NCBI GenBank assembly: GCA_900770445.1
Contig: CAAGKO010000064.1
Coordinates: forward strand, 1-47,418
Origin: an uncultured Oribacterium sp.
GTDB taxonomy: Bacteria > Bacillota > Clostridia > Lachnospirales > Lachnospiraceae
DNA length: 47,418 bases
Direction of reading: 5' to 3'
A program made the position numbers and the translations under genes. The notes beneath the pieces were generated by a model. That model ran no database searches, had not been told where the DNA came from, and saw only the letters and a program-made list of their open reading frames with translations. Positions 7,903-16,806 of the stretch are shown here, piece by piece. Positions within the stretch are counted from its first letter, which is position 1. The number at the start of each line of letters is the position of its first letter.

Positions 7903-8829
7903 CTATTCCTTTTTATATTTATCCGCCCAATATTCTTTTGCGAGGCGTATGAACTCCTTTGCTGCTTTCGTAATTTTTACATTTCTGGAATATGTTACAC
8001 AGAAATCCCACTTCGGATGGTCTTTTAAAGAATAGAACTCCACATCTGGATAGGTATTGTTGTGTGCGTATATTTCCGGAACTACACTTACACAGATTTT
8101 AGCACTGACCATCGAGAGAATCGTAGAGTCGCGTTTCGTATGGAATAGAATGTCCGGTTGAAATCCAGCATTTTTAAATAATGGCTCGATAACATGGAAC
8201 ATGGTTGAATCCTTGGCGATTAATGCAAAGGGCTCATAGCGTAGTGCTTCGAGTGGAAGTACTGGAAATGGTTCAGATTCAGAACGTGTTACACCATTCA
8301 CAGGATAACCACGTGGAACCGCAATCAGAAATTCTTCATCAAATAGTTTTTCGTAATGATTAGAAGACTTCTGATCTGCTGTTAAGGTTACAAACCCAAC
8401 ATCCAGATCACCATTTGCGATGGCGGCCTGTTGTTGCTTTACATGCATTTCCACTGGTTCTACTCGCACATTTGGATATAGACTGTGAAATACTGGATAT
8501 ACATTCATGAACATTTCCGGACCACGCCCCGGAGTGATACCGACACGAATATATCCGTTTTTTAAATCAACATAATCAGCAAGTCGATTATAGGTATATT
8601 TATGAAGCTTTAATATTTCACGAGCACCTTCTAGATAGATTTCTCCTGCTTCTGTGGGAACCATATTCGTTTTTGAACGGGTAAATAACTGTGTTCCGAT
8701 TTCTTCTTCAAGTTTTAGCAACTGCTGATTTAAGGCAGATTGCGTCATATACAGCTTTTCTGCAGCGCGTGTAATACTGTGCTCATCTGCGATTTTTACG
8801 ATATACTCGATACTTTTTAATTCTGACAT
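7903..8829 (-). CDS. LysR-family regulator, divergent from first TTT operon
   Basis: A 308-residue LysR protein with N-terminal helix-turn-helix 'ITRAAEKLYMTQSALNQQL' and an effector domain containing 'GITPGRGPEMFMNVYPVFH'. It is a close paralogue of the regulators at 5174-6085 and 13792-14721. Its coding sequence is clearly more AT-rich than theirs and matches that of the transporter genes it faces, so regulator and transporter probably travelled together. A near-perfect inverted repeat (8879-8903) in the 180-bp divergent region is the likely binding site. Confidence 0.92.
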   Translation of the reverse strand: MSELKSIEYIVKIADEHSITRAAEKLYMTQSALNQQLLKLEEEIGTQLFTRSKTNMVPTEAGEIYLEGAREILKLHKYTYNRLADYVDLKNGYIRVGITPGRGPEMFMNVYPVFHSLYPNVRVEPVEMHVKQQQAAIANGDLDVGFVTLTADQKSSNHYEKLFDEEFLIAVPRGYPVNGVTRSESEPFPVLPLEALRYEPFALIAKDSTMFHVIEPLFKNAGFQPDILFHTKRDSTILSMVSAKICVSVVPEIYAHNNTYPDVEFYSLKDHPKWDFCVTYSRNVKITKAAKEFIRLAKEYWADKYKKE

Positions 8830-8878
8830 TCTAAATACCTTTTGGATAATATAGCGGTTCCACGATTTTAATTATATG

Positions 8879-8903
8879 TAATACTTAATTATATTAAGCA
8901 TTA
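8879..8903. promoter_or_regulatory. Candidate LysR operator upstream of tctC
   Basis: TAATACTTAA (8879-8888) and TTAAGCATTA (8894-8903) form an inverted repeat with one mismatch and a 5-nt spacer. It lies about 40 bases upstream of a TATAAT box (8943-8948) placed 62 bases before tctC, a standard LysR activation position. Confidence 0.6.
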
Positions 8904-9009
8904 TAAAAATATAAATCATTTTTCTTATTATATTGGCGTGGATATAATAAAGTCAATAAATAACTGAATGCAAAAGTGCATTGGTTTTTAATATTCAGGA
9001 GGATATGAA

Positions 9010-10044
9010 ATGTTTAAAAAGGTAGTGAGTTTAATCATGGTTGCTGCCATCACAGCATCACTTGCAGCATGTGGAAATGCAACAACATCAGCAAAGTCGG
9101 AAGGCTCTAGTGGAACTGAGCAAGCAGGGACATCGACAGATGTAAAGTGGCCGAAGAATGTAGAAATCGTTGTCCCGGCAGGAGCAGGTGGAGATACAGA
9201 CTTTAACGCAAGATTATTGGCAGACAAACTGGGTAAGAAAATTTCTGGCGTGAACTTCGTTGTTTCGAATGTCAATGGAAATGGTGGTGCTACGGGCACC
9301 AGACAGGTTAAAAATGCTGAGAATGATGGAAGTTCGGTTGTTTTCTATCACACAGCACTACTTGTAAATAAAGCAAGTAAGGCAACAGATTATGGATTTG
9401 AAAGTTTCGAGTTCGCATGTATTGCGGCACAGAATGTAGGTAATGTCCTTACCATTCGATCGAATTTAGGTATTAAGTCCTTGGATGAACTTAAAAAGTA
9501 TACAGAAGAGCACCCAGGTGAACTGAAGATGGCTGCTCAGACAGGTGCAACGTCCTATGCGATTGCTATGCAGATGAAAAATGCTGGCTTTAATATTAAT
9601 GTCGTTGACGCCGGTAGTGCGGCAGATCGTCTGGCTGCGATTGTTGGTGGCCATGTGGATTTAATTCTCTCGGCATATGGTAGCGTGAAAGATTATATTC
9701 AGCAGGGTGAATTAATCCCACTTGCGATGGATGGAGAGAATGATCTTGTGGTAGACGATCAGCAGATTGATGTAAAAGCCTTCAAAAATCAAGGATTTGA
9801 GAATGTTAATCTTCCATTTTATTATTTCTTTGCTTTCCCGAAAGGAACAGACACAAATCTTGTGAACGCTTTTGATGAGGCCGTGTCTGATATTGTAAAT
9901 AATGACTCGGACTATCAGCAGAAGATTTATGACAGTTATTATCAGAAGCCATTTTTCCAGAATGCAGAAGATGGATTGAAAACCTATAGTGAAATTGACG
10001 AAATGCTTTCAAAGATAGATCTGACTGGTAAGGTTTCTGGTTAA
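9010..10044 (+). CDS. tctC: TTT system substrate-binding lipoprotein (first copy)
   Basis: A 344-residue extracytoplasmic binding protein of the TctC/Bug family. It begins with a lipoprotein signal peptide ending in the lipobox LAAC (Cys21), followed by a Ser/Thr-rich tether. The mature domain shows the Bug signature 'VPAGAGGDTDFNARLLADKL' and 'VDAGSAADRLAAIVGGHVDLI'. It would bind a carboxylate or sugar acid outside the membrane and pass it to TctAB. AGGAGG seven bases upstream fixes the start. It is first in a tctC-tctB-tctA-dehydratase operon. Ligand unknown; an aldonate or aldarate is likely from the dehydratase in the operon. Confidence 0.92.
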   Translation: MFKKVVSLIMVAAITASLAACGNATTSAKSEGSSGTEQAGTSTDVKWPKNVEIVVPAGAGGDTDFNARLLADKLGKKISGVNFVVSNVNGNGGATGTRQVKNAENDGSSVVFYHTALLVNKASKATDYGFESFEFACIAAQNVGNVLTIRSNLGIKSLDELKKYTEEHPGELKMAAQTGATSYAIAMQMKNAGFNINVVDAGSAADRLAAIVGGHVDLILSAYGSVKDYIQQGELIPLAMDGENDLVVDDQQIDVKAFKNQGFENVNLPFYYFFAFPKGTDTNLVNAFDEAVSDIVNNDSDYQQKIYDSYYQKPFFQNAEDGLKTYSEIDEMLSKIDLTGKVSG

Positions 10045-10077
10045 TCCGGATGTCGAAACAGGGAAGGGGCTATATAA

Positions 10078-10557
10078 ATGGATATGGGGACAAAAAAACG
10101 AACGGAATTAATATTTGATGTTGTTTGTCTGCTGGCTGGCGTAGTGTTATTTGTTAATGCACTATCGATTGACACTGGAACTACTATGGGGCAGGGAGCA
10201 GATTTTATGCCGAAACTCTGCACGCTGTTATGGATAGTGGTTTCTGTCGGACAGCTTTTACACACATTAAAAGCAGAAGATGACCATGAGAAAAAGCTGG
10301 ATATAAATCTGAGAAGCTTTTTTAGCACGATTGTATTATTACTTGCATACATTCTTCTGCTTCCGATTTTAGGATTTATAGCTTCATCTATGGTATATCT
10401 GATTGCTCAGATGCTTCTGTTTGTTCCGACGGTGTATCGTACACGGAAAAATATTATTCTTTTCATTGTGCTGGCGTTGATTGTACCGATTGCAACATAT
10501 TTCCTGTTTGTTAATGCGTTTGGACTGCTTCTTCCGTCAGGCATCATTTTTGGATAA
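10078..10557 (+). CDS. tctB: TTT system small permease TctB (first copy)
   Basis: A 159-residue protein with four predicted membrane helices, the usual size and topology of TctB. Helices are visible near residues 11-30, 38-56, 77-105 and 120-145. The conserved 'GADFMPKLCTLLWIVVSVGQ' after the first helix corresponds to 'GPDFMPRLVGIIILALALL' in the second TctB here. It partners TctA in the membrane. It starts 33 bases after tctC, with an AAGGGG-type ribosome site, and is followed closely by tctA. Confidence 0.88.
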   Translation: MDMGTKKRTELIFDVVCLLAGVVLFVNALSIDTGTTMGQGADFMPKLCTLLWIVVSVGQLLHTLKAEDDHEKKLDINLRSFFSTIVLLLAYILLLPILGFIASSMVYLIAQMLLFVPTVYRTRKNIILFIVLALIVPIATYFLFVNAFGLLLPSGIIFG

Positions 10558-10569
10558 GGAGGTTACAGT

Positions 10570-12069
10570 ATGTCGAGTAGTGTAGCAATCGCAGGTCTGC
10601 TATCAAGTATTAACCCATTTACGATTCTTCTATGTGCACTTGGCGTTATTATCGGCATCATTTTTGGCTCGTTTCCAGGATTGACATCAACCATGGCCGT
10701 AGCGCTTTGTCTTCCCATTACGTATGGAATGGGAGCATTAAACGGAATTGCAATGCTGATTGCACTGTATGTTGGCGGCACATCCGGTGGTTTGATTTCG
10801 GCGATTCTTCTTAAAATACCAGGTACACCATCTTCGGTAGCGACCACATTTGATGGCGCACCGATGGCAGAACATGGGCAGGCCGGAAAAGCATTAGGTG
10901 TTGGTATTTTATATTCCTTCCTGGGAACCGTAATCTCGATTGTTGCTTTGATTTTTATCGCTCCGCAGCTTGCGAGGGTAGCACTGAAGTTCGGACCGCA
11001 AGAATATTTTGCAATTTGTCTTTTCGCACTGACCATGATTGGATCGATGGCAGGTGACAATATTTGGAAGGGATTATTTGCTGGCATCATGGGCATTACC
11101 TTTTCATTATTTGGTATTTCAGATGTAGGTGGTGTTGCCAGATTTACATTTGGATCTGCATCTATGGAAAATGGTTTTTCACAGCTTCCGCTAATGATTG
11201 GACTGTTTGCTGTTTCGGAAGTTATTATGATTGGCGCAGAAACAATCGATCCGTCAAAGCCGATTATTAAAGATGCAGAAATGCATGGCTTTGGTGTTAG
11301 TATGGCAGAATTTAAAGATCAGTTTGTGAATTTTATTCGTTCAGCGCTGATCGGCATCGGTATCGGTATCTTACCGGGAATCGGTGGTGCAACTTCGAAT
11401 ATCCTTGCATATACGGTTGCAAGACAGCAGAGTAAACACCCTGAAAAATTTGGCACGGGCATTATTGATGGATTGATTGCTTCAGAAACATCAAATAATG
11501 CAGCTATTGGTGGTGCACTGATTCCAATGCTTACATTAGGCATTCCGGGCGATACGGTAACAGCTATTCTTCTTGGTGGCCTAACACTCCACGGCATTAC
11601 TCCGGGACCGATGCTGTTTCAGAACAGTGGAGAGCTTGTATATGGCGTATTTGGAGCATTCATTGTTTCAACGATTTTGATGCTTATTATTGAATATAGC
11701 GGTATCAAGGTGTTTACAAAAGTACTTGCTGTGCCGAAGTACATTCTCCTTCCGGTTGTGTTGGTACTTTGCATCGTCGGTACGTATGGAACGAATCATT
11801 TAATATTTGATGTTTGGACAGCAATCGGTTTTGGTATCCTGGGCTATTTCATGTCAACACATCATATTCCGAAGGCACCGATGATTCTCGGATTTGTATT
11901 AGGCGGTATCGTTGAAACGAATCTCGTCCGTGGATTGATGTATTGTGATGGGGATTTTCTTGGATTCTTTAAATCTCCGATTGCAGCCGTGTTCATTCTC
12001 GTATCAGTAGTGGTTGTCATCATGACTGCATGGAAAGAATTTAAAAAGAGAGATAGAGCGAAAGCTTAA
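10570..12069 (+). CDS. tctA: TTT system large permease TctA (first copy)
   Basis: A full-length 499-residue TctA with about twelve membrane helices. The family motif 'GIIFGSFPGLTSTMAVAL' near residue 28 and its internal repeat 'GIGIGILPGIGGATSNILAY' near residue 260 mark the two symmetric halves. A perfect AAGGAGG precedes the ATG. It forms the transport channel of the system encoded by 9010-12069, probably driven by proton or sodium symport as in other TTT systems. Base composition is AT-rich compared with the second tctA at 17318-18820, although the proteins are homologous along their whole length. Confidence 0.93.
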   Translation: MSSSVAIAGLLSSINPFTILLCALGVIIGIIFGSFPGLTSTMAVALCLPITYGMGALNGIAMLIALYVGGTSGGLISAILLKIPGTPSSVATTFDGAPMAEHGQAGKALGVGILYSFLGTVISIVALIFIAPQLARVALKFGPQEYFAICLFALTMIGSMAGDNIWKGLFAGIMGITFSLFGISDVGGVARFTFGSASMENGFSQLPLMIGLFAVSEVIMIGAETIDPSKPIIKDAEMHGFGVSMAEFKDQFVNFIRSALIGIGIGILPGIGGATSNILAYTVARQQSKHPEKFGTGIIDGLIASETSNNAAIGGALIPMLTLGIPGDTVTAILLGGLTLHGITPGPMLFQNSGELVYGVFGAFIVSTILMLIIEYSGIKVFTKVLAVPKYILLPVVLVLCIVGTYGTNHLIFDVWTAIGFGILGYFMSTHHIPKAPMILGFVLGGIVETNLVRGLMYCDGDFLGFFKSPIAAVFILVSVVVVIMTAWKEFKKRDRAKA

Positions 12070-12087
12070 ATTAGAAAGAGGATATTT

Positions 12088-13791
12088 ATGTACGATAAAA
12101 AAGCATTTGAATTTAAAGATACGAAATATCGCTCCAGTATCCTGACCAATGGATTAGGAAAATCCGGCGAGCGAGCCCTTCTATATGCGACTGGCATGGA
12201 TGAAGAAGATATTAAGAAGCCATTTGTAGCGGTGATTGGCTCATTCAGTGAGATGGTCCCTGGACATAATCATTTAAGAGAGATTGCGGATTATGTAAAG
12301 CAGGGAATCATTGAAGCAGGCGGTGTCCCAAGACAGTCTGAAACGATTGCAATCTGTGATGGACTTTGCCAGGGACATGAGGGGATGCGCTATCCACTTC
12401 CGAGCCGTGATCTGATTGCGGATTCTGTGGAAATGGTTGTAGAGGCACATCACTTTGATGCTATGGTATGTATCGCAGGATGTGATAAGATTATTCCAGG
12501 CATGTTGATGGCGGCGGCCAGACTGGATATTCCTACCGTTATCGTAACGGGCGGACCGATGCTGCCGGGCAACGTAAATGGAAATCCACTGTTCTGCTCA
12601 TGCGAATTGAGAGAGTTTCCGGGACGTGTTGAAGCAGGCACCTGCACAGTGGATGAAATTAAAGAAGCAGAGAAGAACACGCTGCCGACCTCAGGCAGCT
12701 GCGCACATCTCGGAACGGCGAACTCCATGTGTATGCTGACAGAAGCGCTGGGCATGTCGCTTCCGGGCGCAGGTACAGCACCAGCAGTATCTAATAAGCG
12801 TAAGAGAATCGCAAAAGCCTCTGGACGTGCAGTTATGCAGCTTTTGAAGGATGGTATTACGCCGCGTAAGATTCTGACCAGAGAAGCGTTTCTCAATGGT
12901 ATTACAGCGGCGATGGCTACAGGCTCTTCAACAAACCTTGTACTGCATCTTATGGCGATTGCCCATGAAGCAGGAGTAGAGCTTGAACTTGGAGACTTTG
13001 ACCGGATTTCGAGAAATGTACCATTTGTATGTAATCTTCTGCCGTCTGGAAAATATCCGATCGTATCACTGGATGCAAATGGCGGTGTGCTTGGTGTTTT
13101 AAAGACCGTTTCGTATGCCATCGAAAAGAACTGTCAGACTGTTTCGGAAAAAACAATCGGAGAACTGATGGACGAAGCAACGGTGATTCATGGGGATGTT
13201 ATTAAAACGAAAGAGAACCCACAGAAACCGGAGGGCGGCATCGCTGTTCTGTATGGCTCACTCGCTCCGAAGGGAGCGGTTGTGAAGCAGTCAGGTGTGG
13301 ATCCTTCCATGTACCGATTTACAGGAAAGGCAAGAGTGTTTGACTCGATGGAAGATGCAGATACGGCAATTTCTGCGGATACTGTTAAACCGGGTACGGT
13401 GATTGTAATTCGTTACGAAGGTCCAAAAGGTGGCCCTGGTATGCGTGAGATGCTTTCCACAACGTCGTTAATTATGGGACGTGGCATGGATAAGGATTGC
13501 GCACTCGTCACAGACGGCCGGTTCTCTGGTGCAACACATGGCCCATGCATCGGACATATTTCACCTGAGGCAGCAGCGGGTGGACCGATCGCATTTGTAG
13601 AGGATGGAGATGAGATTTCCATCGATATTCCAAATCGATCACTGGAGCTTCATGTTTCAGAAGAGGAACTTGCGAAGAGAAAAGAAGGCTGGAGACCTCT
13701 TCAGAAACCGATGAAGGCAGCGCTCAAAAAATATGCATCGATGGTCAGCTCCGCGGACACAGGTGCCATTATCGATGTTGACAAGCTGTGA
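12088..13791 (+). CDS. IlvD/Edd-family dehydratase, probably sugar-acid specific
   Basis: A 567-residue Fe-S dehydratase. Family landmarks include 'SFSEMVPGHNHL' (51-63, the E. coli IlvD-type form of this region), 'CDGLCQGHEGMRYPLPSR' (90-107), cluster cysteine Cys132 in 'IAGCDKIIPGM' and Cys205 in 'TSGSCAHLGTANSM'. The family includes dihydroxy-acid dehydratase (isoleucine/valine synthesis), phosphogluconate dehydratase and aldonate dehydratases. Here the gene is 18 bases behind tctA, with no ilv gene near, which favours dehydration of an imported sugar acid. Dihydroxy-acid dehydratase cannot be excluded from sequence alone. Its stop codon directly abuts the stop of the convergent LysR gene, with no terminator between. 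Confidence 0.85.
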   Translation: MYDKKAFEFKDTKYRSSILTNGLGKSGERALLYATGMDEEDIKKPFVAVIGSFSEMVPGHNHLREIADYVKQGIIEAGGVPRQSETIAICDGLCQGHEGMRYPLPSRDLIADSVEMVVEAHHFDAMVCIAGCDKIIPGMLMAAARLDIPTVIVTGGPMLPGNVNGNPLFCSCELREFPGRVEAGTCTVDEIKEAEKNTLPTSGSCAHLGTANSMCMLTEALGMSLPGAGTAPAVSNKRKRIAKASGRAVMQLLKDGITPRKILTREAFLNGITAAMATGSSTNLVLHLMAIAHEAGVELELGDFDRISRNVPFVCNLLPSGKYPIVSLDANGGVLGVLKTVSYAIEKNCQTVSEKTIGELMDEATVIHGDVIKTKENPQKPEGGIAVLYGSLAPKGAVVKQSGVDPSMYRFTGKARVFDSMEDADTAISADTVKPGTVIVIRYEGPKGGPGMREMLSTTSLIMGRGMDKDCALVTDGRFSGATHGPCIGHISPEAAAGGPIAFVEDGDEISIDIPNRSLELHVSEEELAKRKEGWRPLQKPMKAALKKYASMVSSADTGAIIDVDKL

Positions 13792-14721
13792 TTAATTCGT
13801 CTGCACCGGTGCCAGGTGCTCAGCCCAGTACGCGCGTACCATGGCGATGAAATCCTTCGCGGCGTCGGTGAGGTATGCCCCTTTTCGATATGTGATACAG
13901 AGATCCCAGGTCGGGTGATTCGGTAATACGAAGCATCCGATCTTGGGATTTTTTTCGTCTGCGTAGTAGCGAGGTACGATCGCGCAGCAGAGGCTGGCTT
14001 CCACCAGGGTCGGAAGACTGGCGGTCGAGTTTGTTTCCATGAGGATCGTCGGCTCGAAGCCGGCATTCCGAAAGATATCATCGGTAATCTGGCGATTCGT
14101 CGATGCATGGGAGAGCACGACGAATGGCTCGTACTGCAGGTCTCGGAGATCGATGACCGGAAGCTCCGGGCCGCTGAAGGAGTAGCGATCGCAGAGAGGA
14201 TGTGTTTTCGGCACCAGCACGCACATCTCTTCGGAACCGACGGTCAGATAATCGTCGCTGGTCCGCTGATCCTTCCGCAGTGTGACGAAGCCGAGATCGA
14301 TGTTTCCGGCATTCAGTTCCTTCTGAAGATTTGACACGCTCATTTCCTGCGGACTGATGCGCAGCTCGTCGTACTTCTGGTGGAGCGTAGGATATATTTC
14401 TGTGAACATGCGGATACCACGATTGGTTGTAAGCCCGATCCTCAGCTCGGATTTTCCGGAGTGCGTGATATTGTAGATTTTCTTATAGGTATCCTGCTTG
14501 ATCAGGAGGGCTTTGCGCGCGCCCTGCAGATAGGCTTCCCCGGCTTCGGTCGGGTGCCAGTCGGTACGGGAGCGCACGAAGAGCTGTGTACCTAACTCTT
14601 TTTCCAGCTTTAGCAGCTGCTGATTCAAGGCCGACTGGGAGATGAAGAGATTTCTTGCAGCCTTCGTTATATTGTTTTCCTTCGCAATTTCAACCATATA
14701 CTCACATTCTCGAAAATCCAT
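13792..14721 (-). CDS. LysR-family regulator, divergent from gudD
   Basis: A 309-residue LysR protein. The reading frame is open 29 codons further upstream, but the start at 14721 is chosen because AAGGAGG lies at the right distance and 'MDFRECEYMVEIAKENNITKAA'-type N-termini match the two paralogues. The helix-turn-helix reads 'ITKAARNLFISQSALNQQL'; the effector domain follows from about residue 90. It faces gudD across 290 bases that hold an AT-rich control region repeated before the second TTT operon, so it probably regulates both units. Confidence 0.92.
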   Translation of the reverse strand: MDFRECEYMVEIAKENNITKAARNLFISQSALNQQLLKLEKELGTQLFVRSRTDWHPTEAGEAYLQGARKALLIKQDTYKKIYNITHSGKSELRIGLTTNRGIRMFTEIYPTLHQKYDELRISPQEMSVSNLQKELNAGNIDLGFVTLRKDQRTSDDYLTVGSEEMCVLVPKTHPLCDRYSFSGPELPVIDLRDLQYEPFVVLSHASTNRQITDDIFRNAGFEPTILMETNSTASLPTLVEASLCCAIVPRYYADEKNPKIGCFVLPNHPTWDLCITYRKGAYLTDAAKDFIAMVRAYWAEHLAPVQTN

Positions 14722-14764
14722 GTGTTCCTCCTTAAATAAAAAGATCGTTACATATCGATGATTC

Positions 14765-14873
14765 AACGTAAGTTTTCCTAATACTTCCATAAGTAAAGTT
14801 AAAAGCAAAACTTATTGAAAATACAAAGAACCATAAGTTGTGCTTAGTATACCATAAGAGTTACGCGCTTTAC
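14765..14873. promoter_or_regulatory. gudD control region, copy 1 of a duplicated 109-bp block
   Basis: This block aligns without gaps to 16538-16646 at roughly three-quarters identity by eye. Both contain ATAAG-N17-CTTAT (here 14789-14815) and end in GAGTTA..CGCTTTAC-like sequence. It lies between the LysR gene and gudD. The conserved inverted half-sites are the best candidates for regulator binding. Confidence 0.6.
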
Positions 14874-15012
14874 TAAAAAAGCTGAAAAATCTATAATTTC
14901 TATATAAGCAATCGAGTATTTCTGCAGAGCACTGTGGTGTGTGGACAGCTTCTGAACTGCAGAAACGATGTACACAAGCGTGTGTGCATGATTCATGTAA
15001 GGAGGATAGAAC

Positions 15013-16344
15013 ATGATTCCAGTAGTAGAAAAGATGGAAGTATTCCCAGTTGCCGGCTTCGATTCCATGGAGCTGAACCTTTCCGGTGCGCATGCACCAT
15101 ACTTCACCAGAAACATCGTTATCCTGACCGATTCAAACGGTGTAGAGGGTATCGGTGAGGTTCCGGGCGGTCAGAAGATCACAAGCGCACTGGAGGCGGT
15201 AAAGGATCTCGTCATCGGAACGAAGATTTCAGATTATAAGAATACGCTGAACCGTGTACGTGCATGGCTCGATGCAAACATCAAGGATGATGTCAGAGGA
15301 CTTCAGACCTTCGACCTTCGTACCGGTGTACATGTTGTAACGGCGATCGAAGCTCCGCTTCTCGACCTTATGGGTAAGTTCCTCGAGGTTCCGGCGGCTT
15401 CTCTCATGGGTGATGGCCTTCAGAGAACGTCCGTACGTTTCCTTTCCTACCTTTTCTATGTCGGTGATCGTAAGAAGACCACGCTTCCATACATGGATGA
15501 GTCCGACTCAGACTGTGAGTGGTACAGACTTCGTAACGAAGAAGCGATGGATCCGGAGCACATCGTCGCACTTGCGAAGGCAACGGCGGAGAAGTACGGC
15601 TTCGAGGATTTCAAACTGAAGGGTGGCGTGTTCGAGCCGGAAGAGGAGTATAAGGCAGTCGCTGCCATCAAGAAGGCGTTCCCGAATGCACGTGTCGATC
15701 TCGATCCGAACGGCTGCTGGTCTCTTGAGAAGTCGCTCGAGATGGCACCGAAGTTTAAGGAGATCCTGGCATACATCGAGGATCCATGCGGCGCAGAGAA
15801 TGGTTTCTCCGGCCGTGAGGTGATGGCGGAGTTCCGTCAGGAGTCCGGCATGTTTACCGCCACCAACATGATCGATACCGACTGGCGTCAGATGCGTCAC
15901 TGCATCGAGCTGAAGGCAGTCGACATTCCGCTGGCAGATCCGCACTTCTGGACCATGGAGGGTTCGGTACGTGTCGGTCAGCTGTGCAACGACTTCGGTC
16001 TGATGTGGGGCTGCCACTCCAACAACCACTTCGATATTTCTCTCGCGATGGTTGCACAGTGTGCCGCTGCCATCCCTGGCCGTATGAACGGTATCGATAC
16101 GCACTGGATCTGGCAGGAGGGTAGAAACCGTCTGACGAAGAACCCGATGCAGATCGAGGGTGGATGCATCCACAACATCGATAAGATGGTGGGTCTCGGT
16201 GTCGAGGTTGATCGTGAGCAGATCATGAAGGCAAATAAGCTCTATATGGATAACTGCCTCGGCGCACGTGATGATGCCATCGGCATGCAGTTCCTCGTAC
16301 CGAACTGGAAGTTTGACAACAAGCGTCCGTGCATGGTTCGTTGA
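15013..16344 (+). CDS. gudD: Glucarate dehydratase
   Basis: A 443-residue enolase-superfamily enzyme that dehydrates D-glucarate (and epimers such as L-idarate) to 5-keto-4-deoxyglucarate. All catalytic positions of E. coli GudD are present with a constant offset of four: Lys201-x-Lys203 in 'FKLKGG', metal ligands Asp231, Glu256 and Asn285, then Asp309, His335 and Asn337 in 'HSNNHFD'. The C-terminus ends in 'NKRPCMVR' as in enterobacterial GudD, making this the more canonical of the two paralogues here. GGAGG precedes the ATG. A long-stem terminator follows, so the gene is probably transcribed alone. Confidence 0.93.
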   Translation: MIPVVEKMEVFPVAGFDSMELNLSGAHAPYFTRNIVILTDSNGVEGIGEVPGGQKITSALEAVKDLVIGTKISDYKNTLNRVRAWLDANIKDDVRGLQTFDLRTGVHVVTAIEAPLLDLMGKFLEVPAASLMGDGLQRTSVRFLSYLFYVGDRKKTTLPYMDESDSDCEWYRLRNEEAMDPEHIVALAKATAEKYGFEDFKLKGGVFEPEEEYKAVAAIKKAFPNARVDLDPNGCWSLEKSLEMAPKFKEILAYIEDPCGAENGFSGREVMAEFRQESGMFTATNMIDTDWRQMRHCIELKAVDIPLADPHFWTMEGSVRVGQLCNDFGLMWGCHSNNHFDISLAMVAQCAAAIPGRMNGIDTHWIWQEGRNRLTKNPMQIEGGCIHNIDKMVGLGVEVDREQIMKANKLYMDNCLGARDDAIGMQFLVPNWKFDNKRPCMVR

Positions 16345-16395
16345 TGTAGTGCGCACTTCCGGCATCCGTACCGGAGGCGTCCACGTTTTGAAAAT

Positions 16396-16456
16396 GGGCT
16401 CTCTTTAAGGTGAACAGGAATCTATGGTTCCTGCCCACTTTAGAGGGGGCTTTTTG
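16396..16456 (+). terminator. Long-stem intrinsic terminator after gudD
   Basis: An approximately 22-bp imperfect stem pairs 16398-16420 with 16428-16450 around a TCTATGG loop and is followed by TTTTT. It is itself flanked by GCGTCCAC (16377-16384) and GTGGACGC (16467-16474), which could extend the structure. Confidence 0.75.
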
Positions 16457-16537
16457 CTGCCTGAAAGTGGACGCAGCAGCGGAGCGTCCGCCGGACTGAA
16501 ACGCACAACGATTAATGAAAATGCACGTCAAAGATTT

Positions 16538-16646
16538 AATGTAAGTTATTCTAATGTTTACATAAGCGAAGCTAAAAGTAAAACTTATCGAAATATACAT
16601 CGCTTATAAGTTTTTCTTAATTTCGCATTAGAGTTATGAGCTTTAC
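16538..16646. promoter_or_regulatory. Second TTT operon control region, copy 2 of the 109-bp block
   Basis: Gap-free relative of 14765-14873 with the same ATAAG-N17-CTTAT arrangement (16562-16588) and the same distance class to the downstream gene (about 160 bases, against 140 for gudD). No regulator gene adjoins this copy, so it is probably served by the LysR protein encoded at 13792-14721. Confidence 0.6.
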
Positions 16647-16806
16647 GAACGACATTGTGAATTTTATACTAATCATAACAAAGAAACACGAGACGACTTG
16701 TGGGGCTTGAATTTTGTAGGCGGGGGCCTATGGAAGATAAAACCTCTGGAGTACACAGATTGCACAGAGGATTTGTCCGGGGACGGACAGGAAAGGGGGA
16801 ACTTCA

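Noticed and set aside
12238..12280. Loss of a first Fe-S cysteine in the IlvD-type protein
   Set aside because: The VPGHNHL form also occurs in E. coli IlvD, so it marks a subtype and is not a defect.
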